Assembly (NCBI GenBank): GCA_964573715.1
Contig: CAZNKR010000023.1
Span: forward strand, 1-33,886
DNA from: SVEL01 sp964573715
Lineage (GTDB): Bacteria; Bacillota; Clostridia; Lachnospirales; Lachnospiraceae
DNA length: 33,886 nucleotides
Direction: 5' to 3'
A program made the translations under genes and the position numbers. Below, piece after piece: positions 1 to 7,614 of this stretch (within the stretch, counting starts at the first letter, position 1; every line of letters starts with the position of its first letter). Under the pieces are notes generated by a model, which ran no database searches, was not told where the DNA came from, and worked only from the letters and a program-made list of their open reading frames with translations.

Positions 1-11
1 ACTCAACTTAT

Positions 12-40
12 AATATACTAAAAATCTGATAATTTAGCAA
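12..40 (-). promoter_or_regulatory. Putative promoter reading left out of the window
   Basis: On the minus strand, TTGCTA (35-40) and TATATT (12-17) are 17 bases apart, a reasonable sigma-A pair. It would drive whatever lies left of the window, beyond the rpmF terminator. An inverted repeat (34-41 with 63-70) overlaps the -35 box. The downstream gene is not visible, so this is inference from spacing and consensus alone. Confidence 0.4.
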
Positions 41-175
41 GTTATTTCCAACTAGCTTTAAGCTTGCTAACGTGCATTACAATTTAATTAATAAAAAAGT
101 TTGATGTTTTTTACTTTTGTATAATAAATCTTAAAAATTTGTTTTTTTATTTATAATATAATTTTAAACATAAAA

Positions 176-200
176 AAGGCTTGTTCAATGAACAAGCCTT
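176..200 (-). terminator. Terminator after rpmF
   Basis: A near-perfect GC-containing hairpin (arms AAGGCTTGTTC / GAACAAGCCTT) is followed on the minus strand by a run of six T. It starts 10 bases past the rpmF stop codon and ends the yceD-rpmF transcript. The 1-175 stretch beyond it holds no gene I can support, only AT-rich sequence with the putative leftward promoter. Confidence 0.85.
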
Positions 201-210
201 TTGTACTCAA

Positions 211-390
211 TTAGTCCTGAGCGATAATCTCTTTTTTGTTGTAACTTCCACAAGCCTTGCATACTCTATGTGGCATCATTAATGCTCCACACTTGCTGCA
301 CTTAACAAGATTAGTAGCTTCCATCTTCCAGTTAGCTCTTCTCTTATCTCTTCTTGCTTTAGATGATTTATTCTTTGGACAAATAGACAT
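211..390 (-). CDS. rpmF: 50S ribosomal protein L32
   Basis: Encodes 59 residues that match ribosomal protein L32 of the large subunit. The N-terminus MSICPKNKSSKARRDKRR is the basic family signature. Two CxxC pairs (Cys31/34 and Cys44/47) mark the zinc-binding form rather than the cysteine-free paralogue. The start is fixed by a strong AAGGAGGT ribosome-binding site at about 398-405, which lies inside the end of the upstream yceD gene, so only 3 bases separate the two reading frames and translation is probably coupled. The yceD-rpmF pair is a widely conserved arrangement. A rho-independent terminator follows. The plsX/acpP genes that often come next are not in this window. Confidence 0.95.
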   Translation of the reverse strand: MSICPKNKSSKARRDKRRANWKMEATNLVKCSKCGALMMPHRVCKACGSYNKKEIIAQD

Positions 391-393
391 GGT

Positions 394-915
394 TTACACC
401 TCCTTAAAGCTATTAAAGACCTCTAAAACTTTTGCCATTCTAGGATCTAATTCTGTGGTATCACAACCACAACTTCCATGGTTGAGATTCGTGCCACATC
501 TATTACAAATTCCTTTACAATTCTCATTGCAAAGAACCTTCATAGGTAAATTCACTAAAATCTCACCGTAAACGAAGTTTTCTGAATCAAATAAAGTGCC
601 ATTCATAAATGGAGTAGCATCCTTATCTTCTTCTACTGAACCTTCGTTCAAGTCTACTTCCTTTGAAGCGTTTAACTTAATATCGGTTCTAACCTCTGAA
701 AGACATCGATCACAGGGAATTGATAAAGAAACATCAATATCTGCTTCAACTAATATATGTTTATCACCTATATTGGTAAAAGTAAATGAAACTGGGGTTT
801 TTTCAATTACTTTATATGAAGCTACTTTTGTATCAAAAGCATCCATCTCGATATCAGCCAATTGGCTGTTAACCTTACCCTCTTGGGATAAAAGCGACCA
901 TAAATCAATAATCAT
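394..915 (-). CDS. yceD: YceD family protein (DUF177), 23S rRNA accumulation factor
   Basis: A 173-residue protein of the YceD/DUF177 family, linked in bacteria and plastids to accumulation of 23S rRNA and placed upstream of rpmF in most genomes. Visible landmarks are the CDRC pair near residue 68 and a C-terminal cysteine-rich section (CNENCKGICNRCG, then CGCD), a probable metal site, followed by the family's 'DPRMAKVLEVF' end. The length is typical. The start ATG is preceded by AAGAGGTT. The gene has its own consensus promoter overlapping the end of the chemotaxis gene upstream. Biochemical function is not firmly established for the family. Confidence 0.9.
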   Translation of the reverse strand: MIIDLWSLLSQEGKVNSQLADIEMDAFDTKVASYKVIEKTPVSFTFTNIGDKHILVEADIDVSLSIPCDRCLSEVRTDIKLNASKEVDLNEGSVEEDKDATPFMNGTLFDSENFVYGEILVNLPMKVLCNENCKGICNRCGTNLNHGSCGCDTTELDPRMAKVLEVFNSFKEV

Positions 916-944
916 ATTAACCTCTTTTCAAATCGCACTTGTCA

Positions 945-973
945 ATTATACATAGCTAACTTCTATTTGTCAA
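945..973 (-). promoter_or_regulatory. Consensus sigma-A promoter of yceD-rpmF
   Basis: On the minus strand TTGACA (968-973) and TATAAT (945-950) both match consensus exactly, with a 17-base spacer. The -35 box lies inside the last codons of the chemotaxis gene and the spacer spans its stop codon. It sits about 30 bases upstream of the yceD start. This is the strongest promoter match in the window, fitting a ribosomal-protein operon. Confidence 0.85.
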
Positions 974-2414
974 CAATTTTTTGGGACAAAACTGTAATAT
1001 CATTGAATTGAATTTTTGTATTTTCAACAGATGACATTTGGGATTTTAATGTTTCATTTATGTTTGTAATCATAGCTGTATTTTCCTCAGAAACAGCAAC
1101 AATATTATTAATTTCATTACTGATAGTTTCAAAATCACTTTCAATAGTTTTAATTATTACAAATTCATCATCAAGAACTGACTTCGCGCCATTTGCTTTA
1201 TCGTCAATTACTTCTAAGTGTTTCATAAGATTTGTTAATTTATCATTACCTGATTCTAGTTCATTTGCACTATAAATAACTTTTTTAGAAACACTATCTA
1301 TCATTTTCTGGAATACATCTAAAATATTGCTAATATTCTCTGCGGCGTTTCTACTTTCTTCTGATAGACTTCTAATCTCCTCCGCAACAACAGCAAATCC
1401 TCTTCCAGCTTCACCTGCTCTAGCTGCTTCTATTGAAGCATTAAGCGATAGAAGATTTGTCTGGTTTGAAATAGAATTAATATCATCTAAAATTGACAAT
1501 ATATGTTTTGCTTCCTCAATCAGCTGCTCAGTTTCTGTTTTTGTTTCATTCATGAGGTTACTAACCGCTAAAACTGCTTTATTAACTTCTTGTCCTTGAA
1601 TATTTCCAGTAGTTACACTTTGCACAACTTCCGAAAACTGCTCTGTAAGCTTTGTAGACATTTCATAATTATTTCTAATATTTTCTGTAGATTCTGCAAC
1701 TTTTTCATTTACATTAATTATAGACTGCGTTGTTTCTTCAACTGCCACACCCATCTGATCTGATGCCTCAGATATTGATAAAGAAGATTTATGTATATCA
1801 TTTATACTTTGTTCTCCTTTAATTATGGCATCATTTAATAAAACAGAAGTTTCTTCTAGTAATTTAGCTCGTTCATTAAGTGCATTTGTATGAACAAGGA
1901 GCTCTTGGCTTTTACCATAGGATTCTTTCATGGATTTTTCACCAAATCCTGTTGCAATAACCATAAGTGCTGAAAGGACTACGTAAACAACCATTGCAAA
2001 TATAACATTTGACTTTTCTCCATCCACTCCAACAATATACTTTATATCTATAAAGCATGTAATAAAACAAGCTACAAAATATACAACAGAATATGTAAGA
2101 ATGATTTTTTTGTTGAAGTAAATAAGTGCTAATCCCAAAACAATAAAAGATACCCAGAATGTATTGGCATTTCCTCCTTGTAAAATGGATAAAGTAAGTG
2201 TAGCTAACCCTATAGCACTAGTTATTAAGCTACCTTTTACAATGTCATTTATTGGTATAAAATAAATAACCGTTGCAATAACAGATGCCGTAGCCATAAG
2301 TATCATTGTTTTAATTGAGGTGGAATTTAGACCATATCCTGCAATTTTAGCAACTGATAAAAGTAATGTACACACCCAAATGGTAATGGTGTTGATTTTA
2401 TGTGTTTTTTTCAT
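963..2414 (-). CDS. Methyl-accepting chemotaxis protein, six-helix membrane type
   Basis: A 483-residue chemoreceptor. Residues about 10-165 form roughly six closely spaced hydrophobic helices with very short loops, so there is no extracellular ligand-binding domain of the usual size. The C-terminal half is a long coiled coil with the conserved signalling tip NQTNLLSLNASIEAARAG followed by EAGRGFAVVAEEIRSLS (about residues 315-350), which binds CheA/CheW. No HAMP domain is obvious between membrane part and coiled coil. The start has a GGGAGGTG ribosome-binding site. It is transcribed alone between the ackA terminator and the yceD promoter. The signal sensed is unknown; the membrane region itself may sense energy state or a membrane-soluble cue (inference). 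Confidence 0.9.
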   Translation of the reverse strand: MKKTHKINTITIWVCTLLLSVAKIAGYGLNSTSIKTMILMATASVIATVIYFIPINDIVKGSLITSAIGLATLTLSILQGGNANTFWVSFIVLGLALIYFNKKIILTYSVVYFVACFITCFIDIKYIVGVDGEKSNVIFAMVVYVVLSALMVIATGFGEKSMKESYGKSQELLVHTNALNERAKLLEETSVLLNDAIIKGEQSINDIHKSSLSISEASDQMGVAVEETTQSIINVNEKVAESTENIRNNYEMSTKLTEQFSEVVQSVTTGNIQGQEVNKAVLAVSNLMNETKTETEQLIEEAKHILSILDDINSISNQTNLLSLNASIEAARAGEAGRGFAVVAEEIRSLSEESRNAAENISNILDVFQKMIDSVSKKVIYSANELESGNDKLTNLMKHLEVIDDKANGAKSVLDDEFVIIKTIESDFETISNEINNIVAVSEENTAMITNINETLKSQMSSVENTKIQFNDITVLSQKIVDK

Positions 2415-2521
2415 AAAACACCTCCCGAAATAATAATAATCTTGTTATATTTTATCACATTTTGCCCAAAATACATACAGATAGTTTATTGAATTTCAAC
2501 AATATTTTTCATTAAAATTTC

Positions 2522-2574
2522 AAAGAAAAAAACCAGCATTATAAATATTATAAAAATAATATTTATAATGCTGG
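2522..2574 (-). terminator. Terminator after ackA
   Basis: A long stem (CCAGCATTATAAATATTAT against its complement, 2533-2574) followed on the minus strand by a T-rich tract (2522-2532). It lies 18 bases beyond the ackA stop and closes the pta-ackA operon. Confidence 0.85.
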
Positions 2575-2592
2575 TACAGGCTATATAATAAA

Positions 2593-3783
2593 TTATAATA
2601 GTGCTTCTGTTTCTTGAGCTATCTTAAGCTCTTCATTTGTTGGAATAACCATAACCTTAACTTTAGAATCAGGTGTAGAAATAACTAAGTCTTCTCCACG
2701 CTTAGCATTTTCATTTTCATCAAGCTTAACACCAAGATATCCTAAATAATCACAAACCGTCTGTCTAATTGCTCCATTATTCTCGCCAACACCTGCTGTA
2801 AATACAATTCCATCAACACCATTCATTGCAGCTGTGTATGATCCAATGTATTTAGCAATTCTATAGGCATATGCTTCTAAGGCTATCTCAGCTCTATGAT
2901 TTCCTTCATTTGCTGCCTTAGTAAGATCTCTAAAGTCTGATGATATACCCGACATACCCAATACACCTGACTTCTTATTTAAAATAGTAAGCATCTCATC
3001 AAGTGTTTTATTTTCCTTGTGTGAAATAAATTGAACAACAGCAGGATCAATATCACCTGATCTAGTTCCCATAATAAGACCCTCAAGAGGTGTAAGACCC
3101 ATAGATGTATCTACGCACTTGCCATTTAATACAGCTGAAACCGAACCACCATTTCCAATATGACATACAATGATTTTTGAATTTTCTTTGTCAAATTCGC
3201 CAAACGTTATAGCTTTAGCAGATACGAAAGCATGAGAAGTACCGTGGAATCCGTATCTTCTTACTCCATACTTTTCATAATATTCATATGGAATAGCATA
3301 AAGATATGCTTTTTCAGGCATTGTCTGATGAAATGCTGTATCAAATACTGCGATATTTGGTGTACCTGGCATAGCATGTTCGCAAGCTTCAATACCTATA
3401 AGATTTGCAGGATTATGAAGTGGGCCTAAATCAAAGCATTCTCTAATTACTTTCTTTACATCTTCATCTACGATAATAGAATCTGAATATTTTTGTCCTG
3501 CATGTAAAACTCTATGACCTACAGCAGAAATTTCTGAGACATTACTAATCACACCATATGTCTCATCAACTAACATATCAAGAACTAACTGCACTGCTAC
3601 CTTATGATCTGGCATAGACTTTTTCACTTCAATACTATCCTTGCCTACTGGATTATGTTTAAGTAATGAGCCTTCTATTCCTATTCTTTCGCAAAGACCT
3701 TTGGCCATAACACTATGATTATCCATATTAAATAACTGGTATTTCAATGAAGAACTACCACAATTGATAACTAAAATTTTCAT
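2593..3783 (-). CDS. ackA: Acetate kinase
   Basis: Acetate kinase, 396 residues, the usual length. It converts acetyl phosphate and ADP to acetate and ATP in the cytoplasm, the ATP-yielding last step of acetate fermentation. Family marks include the N-terminal MKILVINCGSSSLKYQLF, GHRVLHAGQKYSDS near residue 80, FDTAFHQTMP, YRRYGFHGTSH-type segment (VRRYGFHGTSHAFV), CHIGNGGS and VFTAGVGENN. The reading frame is open 12 codons further upstream, but the start at 3783 is chosen because AGAGGTG precedes it and the family begins at MKIL. It starts 20 bases after the pta stop, so the two are co-transcribed. Confidence 0.97.
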   Translation of the reverse strand: MKILVINCGSSSLKYQLFNMDNHSVMAKGLCERIGIEGSLLKHNPVGKDSIEVKKSMPDHKVAVQLVLDMLVDETYGVISNVSEISAVGHRVLHAGQKYSDSIIVDEDVKKVIRECFDLGPLHNPANLIGIEACEHAMPGTPNIAVFDTAFHQTMPEKAYLYAIPYEYYEKYGVRRYGFHGTSHAFVSAKAITFGEFDKENSKIIVCHIGNGGSVSAVLNGKCVDTSMGLTPLEGLIMGTRSGDIDPAVVQFISHKENKTLDEMLTILNKKSGVLGMSGISSDFRDLTKAANEGNHRAEIALEAYAYRIAKYIGSYTAAMNGVDGIVFTAGVGENNGAIRQTVCDYLGYLGVKLDENENAKRGEDLVISTPDSKVKVMVIPTNEELKIAQETEALL

Positions 3784-3803
3784 AATTTCACCTCTATTAT
3801 GTA

Positions 3804-4799
3804 TTAATTGTTTTGACATTGAACTGCTGTAATTGCTACAACACCTTCAATATCCTTAGAAGAACAGCCTCTTGATAAATCATTTACAGGCTTTGCAATA
3901 CCCTGTGTCATTGGTCCATAAGCCTCAGCCTTTGCCAATCTTTGAACAAGCTTATATCCAATATTTCCTGCATCTAAATCTGGGAAAATCAATACATTTG
4001 CATTACCTGCGACTTCACTACCAGGAGCCTTTAACGCACCAACCGATGGAACTATAGCTGCATCTGCTTGAAGTTCACCATCTATCATTAGTTTTGGAGC
4101 CATCTCTTTAGCTATAGCTGTAGCCTGTGATACTTTATCAACATCTGCATGCTTTGCACTACCCTTTGATGAATAAGACATCATTGCAACCTTTGGCTCT
4201 TTTCCAACCAAAAGCTTAAAGCTTTCTGCTGAAGAAACAGCAATTGCTGCTAATTCTTCAGGATTTGGATTTTGATTTAATCCACAATCACCAAATACGA
4301 ATGTTCCATTTTCACCAAATTCGCAATTAGGAACTTCCATAAGGAAGAATGCAGAAACAAGCTTTGTACCTGGTTTGGTTTTAATAATCTGTAATGCTGG
4401 CTTAAGAGTGTTAGCAGTTGAATGGCACGCTCCAGATACAACACCATCTGCATCTCCGGCCTTAACCATAATACAAGCGTAAAACATATACTCATTTAAA
4501 AGAAGCTTTGTTGCCTCTTCCTTTGTCATACCTTTATTCTTTCTAAGTTCAACTAAAAGGTCAATATACTCAGGTGTTTTTACGTATGTGTTAGGATTAA
4601 CAATAGTTGCCTTGCTAATATCTAAACCTTCACTATTTGCTTTTACTTCCTCATCTGTTCCTATAATAATAATTTCTGCTGTGCCTTCTTTAAGAATATT
4701 GGCAGCTGCTTCAAAAGTTCTTCTATCCATAGATTCAGGTAGAACAATTCTCTTTTTGTCTTGTTTTGCTTTTTCTTTGATAACATCAATAAATCCCAT
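3804..4799 (-). CDS. pta: Phosphate acetyltransferase
   Basis: Phosphotransacetylase, 331 residues, the single-domain form common in Firmicutes (no N-terminal BioD-like domain). It exchanges the CoA of acetyl-CoA for phosphate, giving acetyl phosphate for AckA. Diagnostic segments are KRIVLPES near the start, DGVVSGACHSTANTLKPALQIIKT, VFGDCGLNQNPN, MMSYSSKGSAKH and the C-terminal GPMTQGIAKPVNDLSRGCS. The start is supported by AAAGGAGC 10 bases upstream and by a good promoter at 4878-4906. First gene of the pta-ackA operon. Confidence 0.97.
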   Translation of the reverse strand: MGFIDVIKEKAKQDKKRIVLPESMDRRTFEAAANILKEGTAEIIIIGTDEEVKANSEGLDISKATIVNPNTYVKTPEYIDLLVELRKNKGMTKEEATKLLLNEYMFYACIMVKAGDADGVVSGACHSTANTLKPALQIIKTKPGTKLVSAFFLMEVPNCEFGENGTFVFGDCGLNQNPNPEELAAIAVSSAESFKLLVGKEPKVAMMSYSSKGSAKHADVDKVSQATAIAKEMAPKLMIDGELQADAAIVPSVGALKAPGSEVAGNANVLIFPDLDAGNIGYKLVQRLAKAEAYGPMTQGIAKPVNDLSRGCSSKDIEGVVAITAVQCQNN

Positions 4800-4877
4800 A
4801 ATTTAAAATGCTCCTTTCTTTTGTTGCATAATATATTAAAGTAAATGAATCACTTCGTTTTACACATTCATTATTAA

Positions 4878-4906
4878 ATTATAAATCAATTAGTTTTTGT
4901 ATACAA
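4878..4906 (-). promoter_or_regulatory. Promoter of pta-ackA
   Basis: Minus-strand TTGTAT (4901-4906) and TATAAT (4878-4883) with a 17-base spacer, about 80 bases upstream of pta. The -10 box is perfect. The leader of about 70 bases shows no recognisable riboswitch. Confidence 0.75.
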
Positions 4907-4952
4907 GTGTAAAAGGGGGATTTATTGTTTTTTTTGTAATACACTTTATTTA

Positions 4953-5861
4953 CTAATTCCAATCAGGTGGAGTTTCACCATTAAAATCTCCACTTGGCAT
5001 TTCACCATCAAAGTCACCAGTAGGTCTTTCTCCTTTAAAATCTCCACTTGGCATTTCACCATCAAAGTCACCAGTAGGTCTTTCTCCTTTATTTTGGAAA
5101 TTTTCGCCCGGCATAACTTGATTACCCATACCTCCTCCATTTGAAAGTATTACACTTGCTGTAAAATTAGTAGCTTCACTTCCATCAATATTTATTAAAT
5201 ATGTATCATCAGTTGTTAATTTATCAGAACAAAAAACCACATTTTGAATACTCTTTGTAAGGGTATATGAAAATACTGCGCTACCATTTGAATCGGTGAT
5301 TTCAACCTTTGACCCGCTATTTGCCGTAATATTTGTCATAATGCCATTAACTGTAGAATCACTACCTGGTGCTTGTGCCATACCTGCCGCGCCTACTGCA
5401 AACAAGGTTCCTCCAGTTATATTAAAGCTTCCATCATAATCAAGAGCCCCATCAGCTGATGATGTTGGTCCTTCTACAATTACAATTCCTCCACTCATTG
5501 TAATTGAGCCATTACTATCTAGACCATCTCCATCTGCATTAACATAAATATTACCTCCATTTATTGTTAATGTACCTGTGCTTTGACCACCCATTTGACC
5601 ACCCATCTGACCACCGTTTCTGTCTCCTTTTTCACCATCATTAATAATAATATTTTCGCTTTCTAAGCCTTCGTATGAATCCTCAACATTAATATTTCCA
5701 TTATTAATAATAAGATTTGTTACTGCTTTAATGCCATCTCCAACCGCTTTTACAACTATTGTTCCCTCCTTAACTACCACAGAATCTTTTCCTTTTATTC
5801 CATTATTTGCGGCAGTTACATTTATATATCCATTTAATATTCTAAGATCATCCTTACTTGT
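4953..5861 (-). CDS. Carbohydrate-binding beta-helix protein, Cthe_2159-like (5' end lost in assembly gap)
   Basis: The visible 302 codons (no internal stop) run into the N gap, so the gene is 5'-partial here. The protein is a string of beta-strand repeats rich in N, G, D and I/V (for example LIINNGNINVEDSYEGLES, TLTINGGNIYVNADGDGLDSNGSITMSGG, SADGALDYDGSFNITGG). This pattern is typical of the carbohydrate-binding domain family typified by Cthe_2159, a secreted parallel beta-helix that binds acidic polysaccharides such as polygalacturonate (family knowledge). The C-terminal tail of about 45 residues is a repetitive GERPTGDFDGEMPSGDFK-type sequence, encoded by two identical 54-bp units, ending PPDWN. 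A GTG at 5780 could be mistaken for the start, but the beta repeats continue upstream of it. Probably exported; the signal peptide would lie in or beyond the gap. Confidence 0.8.
   Translation of the reverse strand, partial: TSKDDLRILNGYINVTAANNGIKGKDSVVVKEGTIVVKAVGDGIKAVTNLIINNGNINVEDSYEGLESENIIINDGEKGDRNGGQMGGQMGGQSTGTLTINGGNIYVNADGDGLDSNGSITMSGGIVIVEGPTSSADGALDYDGSFNITGGTLFAVGAAGMAQAPGSDSTVNGIMTNITANSGSKVEITDSNGSAVFSYTLTKSIQNVVFCSDKLTTDDTYLINIDGSEATNFTASVILSNGGGMGNQVMPGENFQNKGERPTGDFDGEMPSGDFKGERPTGDFDGEMPSGDFNGETPPDWN
4983..5090. repeat. Two identical 54-bp tandem repeats
   Basis: Units 4983-5036 and 5037-5090 are identical base for base. Each encodes 18 residues in the C-terminal tail of the carbohydrate-binding protein, and each is itself two related 9-residue halves (GERPTGDFD and GEMPSGDFK). 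The lack of any silent difference points to a recent duplication. Confidence 0.95.
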
Positions 5862-5961
5862 NNNNNNNNNNNNNNNNNNNNNNNNNNNNNNNNNNNNNNN
5901 NNNNNNNNNNNNNNNNNNNNNNNNNNNNNNNNNNNNNNNNNNNNNNNNNNNNNNNNNNNNN
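5862..5961. other. Assembly gap (100 N)
   Basis: Exactly 100 N, the conventional placeholder for a scaffold gap of unknown size. The bases flanking both sides are ACTTGT (5856-5861 and 5962-5967), which may be a trace of a repeat that stopped the assembler. Reading frame cannot be carried across it. Confidence 0.98.
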
Positions 5962-6174
5962 ACTTGTTATGGTAGAATAATTTTCACTAGCTACTTCCTT
6001 ACCATTTTCATCCACAACTTTGTATGATACAAGTTCATCCTCCTTGTACTCTATTGATATTTTTTGTTCCTCTGCGGTTAATAATGTACTACTATTATCT
6101 TCTTCATAACTTTCATCCTTGTATACTATCCATTTTATAGATATATACTTTCCTTTCCTGATTTTAAATAAAAT
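5962..6174 (-). pseudogene. Open coding fragment upstream of the gap, no start codon
   Basis: The minus strand is open for 71 codons between an in-frame TAA (6175-6177) and the gap, and reads like protein: the stretches LLTAEEQKISIEYKEDELVS and VVDENGKEVASENYSTITS are visible. It is probably the N-terminal part of the same carbohydrate-binding protein gene, since it has the same strand and abuts the gap. However, no ATG, GTG or TTG in this frame gives a plausible start, and there is no signal peptide. Either a frameshift or sequencing error has cut off the true 5' end, or the gene is decayed. Not recognised on its own. Confidence 0.4.
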
Positions 6175-6219
6175 TTAGACTTTCCTTTATTTTCATGTAT
6201 GAAATATATTGCTTTTTTC

Positions 6220-6248
6220 TTGTTTACAATTTATATTTTACATATGAA
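6220..6248 (+). promoter_or_regulatory. Possible promoter of tmcAL
   Basis: TTGTTT (6220-6225) and TATGAA (6243-6248) with a 17-base spacer, 52 bases upstream of tmcAL. Each box departs from consensus by two or more bases, so this is only a candidate. Confidence 0.3.
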
Positions 6249-6300
6249 TGTGTTTGTAATGTGAAGTTAAAATAAAAAAGAAGTGATTTAGGAGACTAAA

Positions 6301-7548
6301 ATGAAAGTTGTTGGAATTATTACAGAGTTTAATCCTTTTCATAAAGGACACGAATATATTATTAATAAAGCTAAAGAAGTCACAAATTCAGATTTTTGTA
6401 TTGTGATAACAAGTGGTAACTTTGTTCAACGTGGAGAGCCTTCCTATGTTGATAAATATACAAAAACAAAAATAGCTCTTTTACATGGTTGTGATTTATG
6501 TATAGAATTGCCTGTGTTTTTTTCAACAGCCAGCGCAGAATATTTCGCTTTAGCAGCAGTTAATATTCTTAATTCACTTGGTATTGTTGATTATTTAGCT
6601 TTTGGTGTTGAAAATAACAATTTAAAAGTAATTGAAAATATTGCTGATATTCTAAATAGTGAACAGCTCGAGTATAAGAATTCTTTAAAAGGATTTTTAA
6701 AAGAAGGCTTATCCTTTCCAAAAGCAAGAAAACAAGCATTAGAAATCGTTTTAAAATCTGATAATTTAGACTTTATTCACAGTCCAAATAATATTCTTGC
6801 CCTAGAATATATAAAAGCCCTAAAAAAAATCAACAGTTCAATAAAGCCTATTGGAATTAAACGAATTAACGCTGGTTATCACGAAGAGTTTTTGGATAAC
6901 ATCCAAATAACTGATGAGGAATATGAAAGAAGGCTTTACTCAGCAAGTAATATAAGAAAGCTTAAGGACGATTTAGCTATAGATTTACTAAAGGATTTTG
7001 ATATTTCATATATGGACTCCTTTAAAAAAGCATATCCTATATATACCTCTAATTGTTTTTCAGCTATTGCTGGTTCAAAGCTTTTAGAAGCCATAAATGC
7101 TGAAGCCAACACATATTTTGATGTACCAGATTATCTATGGGATAAAATACGTAAATCCATTTATAAATATACTGACTTTAAAAGCTTTGTAATGTTACTA
7201 AAAAGTAAAGAGATTTCATACACAGCAATCAGTCGTGCTTTACTTCATATTATTTTAGGAATAAACAAATCTGATATTCAAACCTCCATTACAAATAATT
7301 ACGGGGGATATATAAGAGTTCTTGGTTTTAGGGAAGAATCGTCTATACTGCTAACAAAAATTAAAGAACACTCACAAATGCAAATCATTACCAAGGTTTC
7401 AAATTATACTGAGCTTCTTTCTGACAAATCAAAAAGACAATTCAAAAAAAGTATAGATGCTGATAACCTTTATAGATTATGTGGAAGTATTGATTATAAA
7501 AGTAATGAATCCAATGAATTTACAAGGAAAATTATTATTGAGAAATAG
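6301..7548 (+). CDS. tmcAL: tRNA(Met) cytidine acetate ligase (TmcAL / YlbM)
   Basis: A 415-residue nucleotidyltransferase-fold enzyme. TmcAL makes N4-acetylcytidine at the wobble base of elongator tRNA-Met, using acetate and ATP instead of acetyl-CoA (known for the Bacillus enzyme). The N-terminus IITEFNPFHKGHEYII carries the nucleotide-binding HxGH (H14-H17), and ITSGNFVQRGEPSYVDKY is the next family block. IHSPNNILALEYIKAL is also conserved. The length is normal. ATG at 6301 has AGGAG six bases upstream. It is one of the few plus-strand genes, converging on the PFL/UPF0210 gene with a shared terminator. In Bacillus its neighbours are ylbJ, yceD (ylbN) and rpmF, all of which also occur in this window, so an ancestral cluster has been rearranged. 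Confidence 0.93.
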   Translation: MKVVGIITEFNPFHKGHEYIINKAKEVTNSDFCIVITSGNFVQRGEPSYVDKYTKTKIALLHGCDLCIELPVFFSTASAEYFALAAVNILNSLGIVDYLAFGVENNNLKVIENIADILNSEQLEYKNSLKGFLKEGLSFPKARKQALEIVLKSDNLDFIHSPNNILALEYIKALKKINSSIKPIGIKRINAGYHEEFLDNIQITDEEYERRLYSASNIRKLKDDLAIDLLKDFDISYMDSFKKAYPIYTSNCFSAIAGSKLLEAINAEANTYFDVPDYLWDKIRKSIYKYTDFKSFVMLLKSKEISYTAISRALLHIILGINKSDIQTSITNNYGGYIRVLGFREESSILLTKIKEHSQMQIITKVSNYTELLSDKSKRQFKKSIDADNLYRLCGSIDYKSNESNEFTRKIIIEK

Positions 7549-7568
7549 ATTTAAGATTTATTTAATAC

Positions 7569-7600
7569 AAAAAAGACTAGTTTATTTACTAGTCTTTTTT
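7569..7600. terminator. Bidirectional terminator between tmcAL and the UPF0210 gene
   Basis: The stem AGACTAGT (7574-7581) pairs with ACTAGTCT (7588-7595) around a six-base loop. A-runs on one side and T-runs on the other give a T-tract on both strands. It lies between two convergent genes and can serve both. Confidence 0.85.
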
Positions 7601-7614
7601 GTATATATGATAAT

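Noticed and set aside
596..955. 119-codon plus-strand frame
   Set aside because: Antisense to yceD and its promoter; shadow of a real gene.
4953..5780. GTG at 5780 as the start of the carbohydrate-binding protein
   Set aside because: The beta-repeat sequence continues in frame for at least 27 codons upstream to the gap, and no signal peptide follows the GTG.
5731..6027. Plus-strand open frame across the N gap
   Set aside because: It exists only because N codons are read as open; the real coding strand on both sides is minus.
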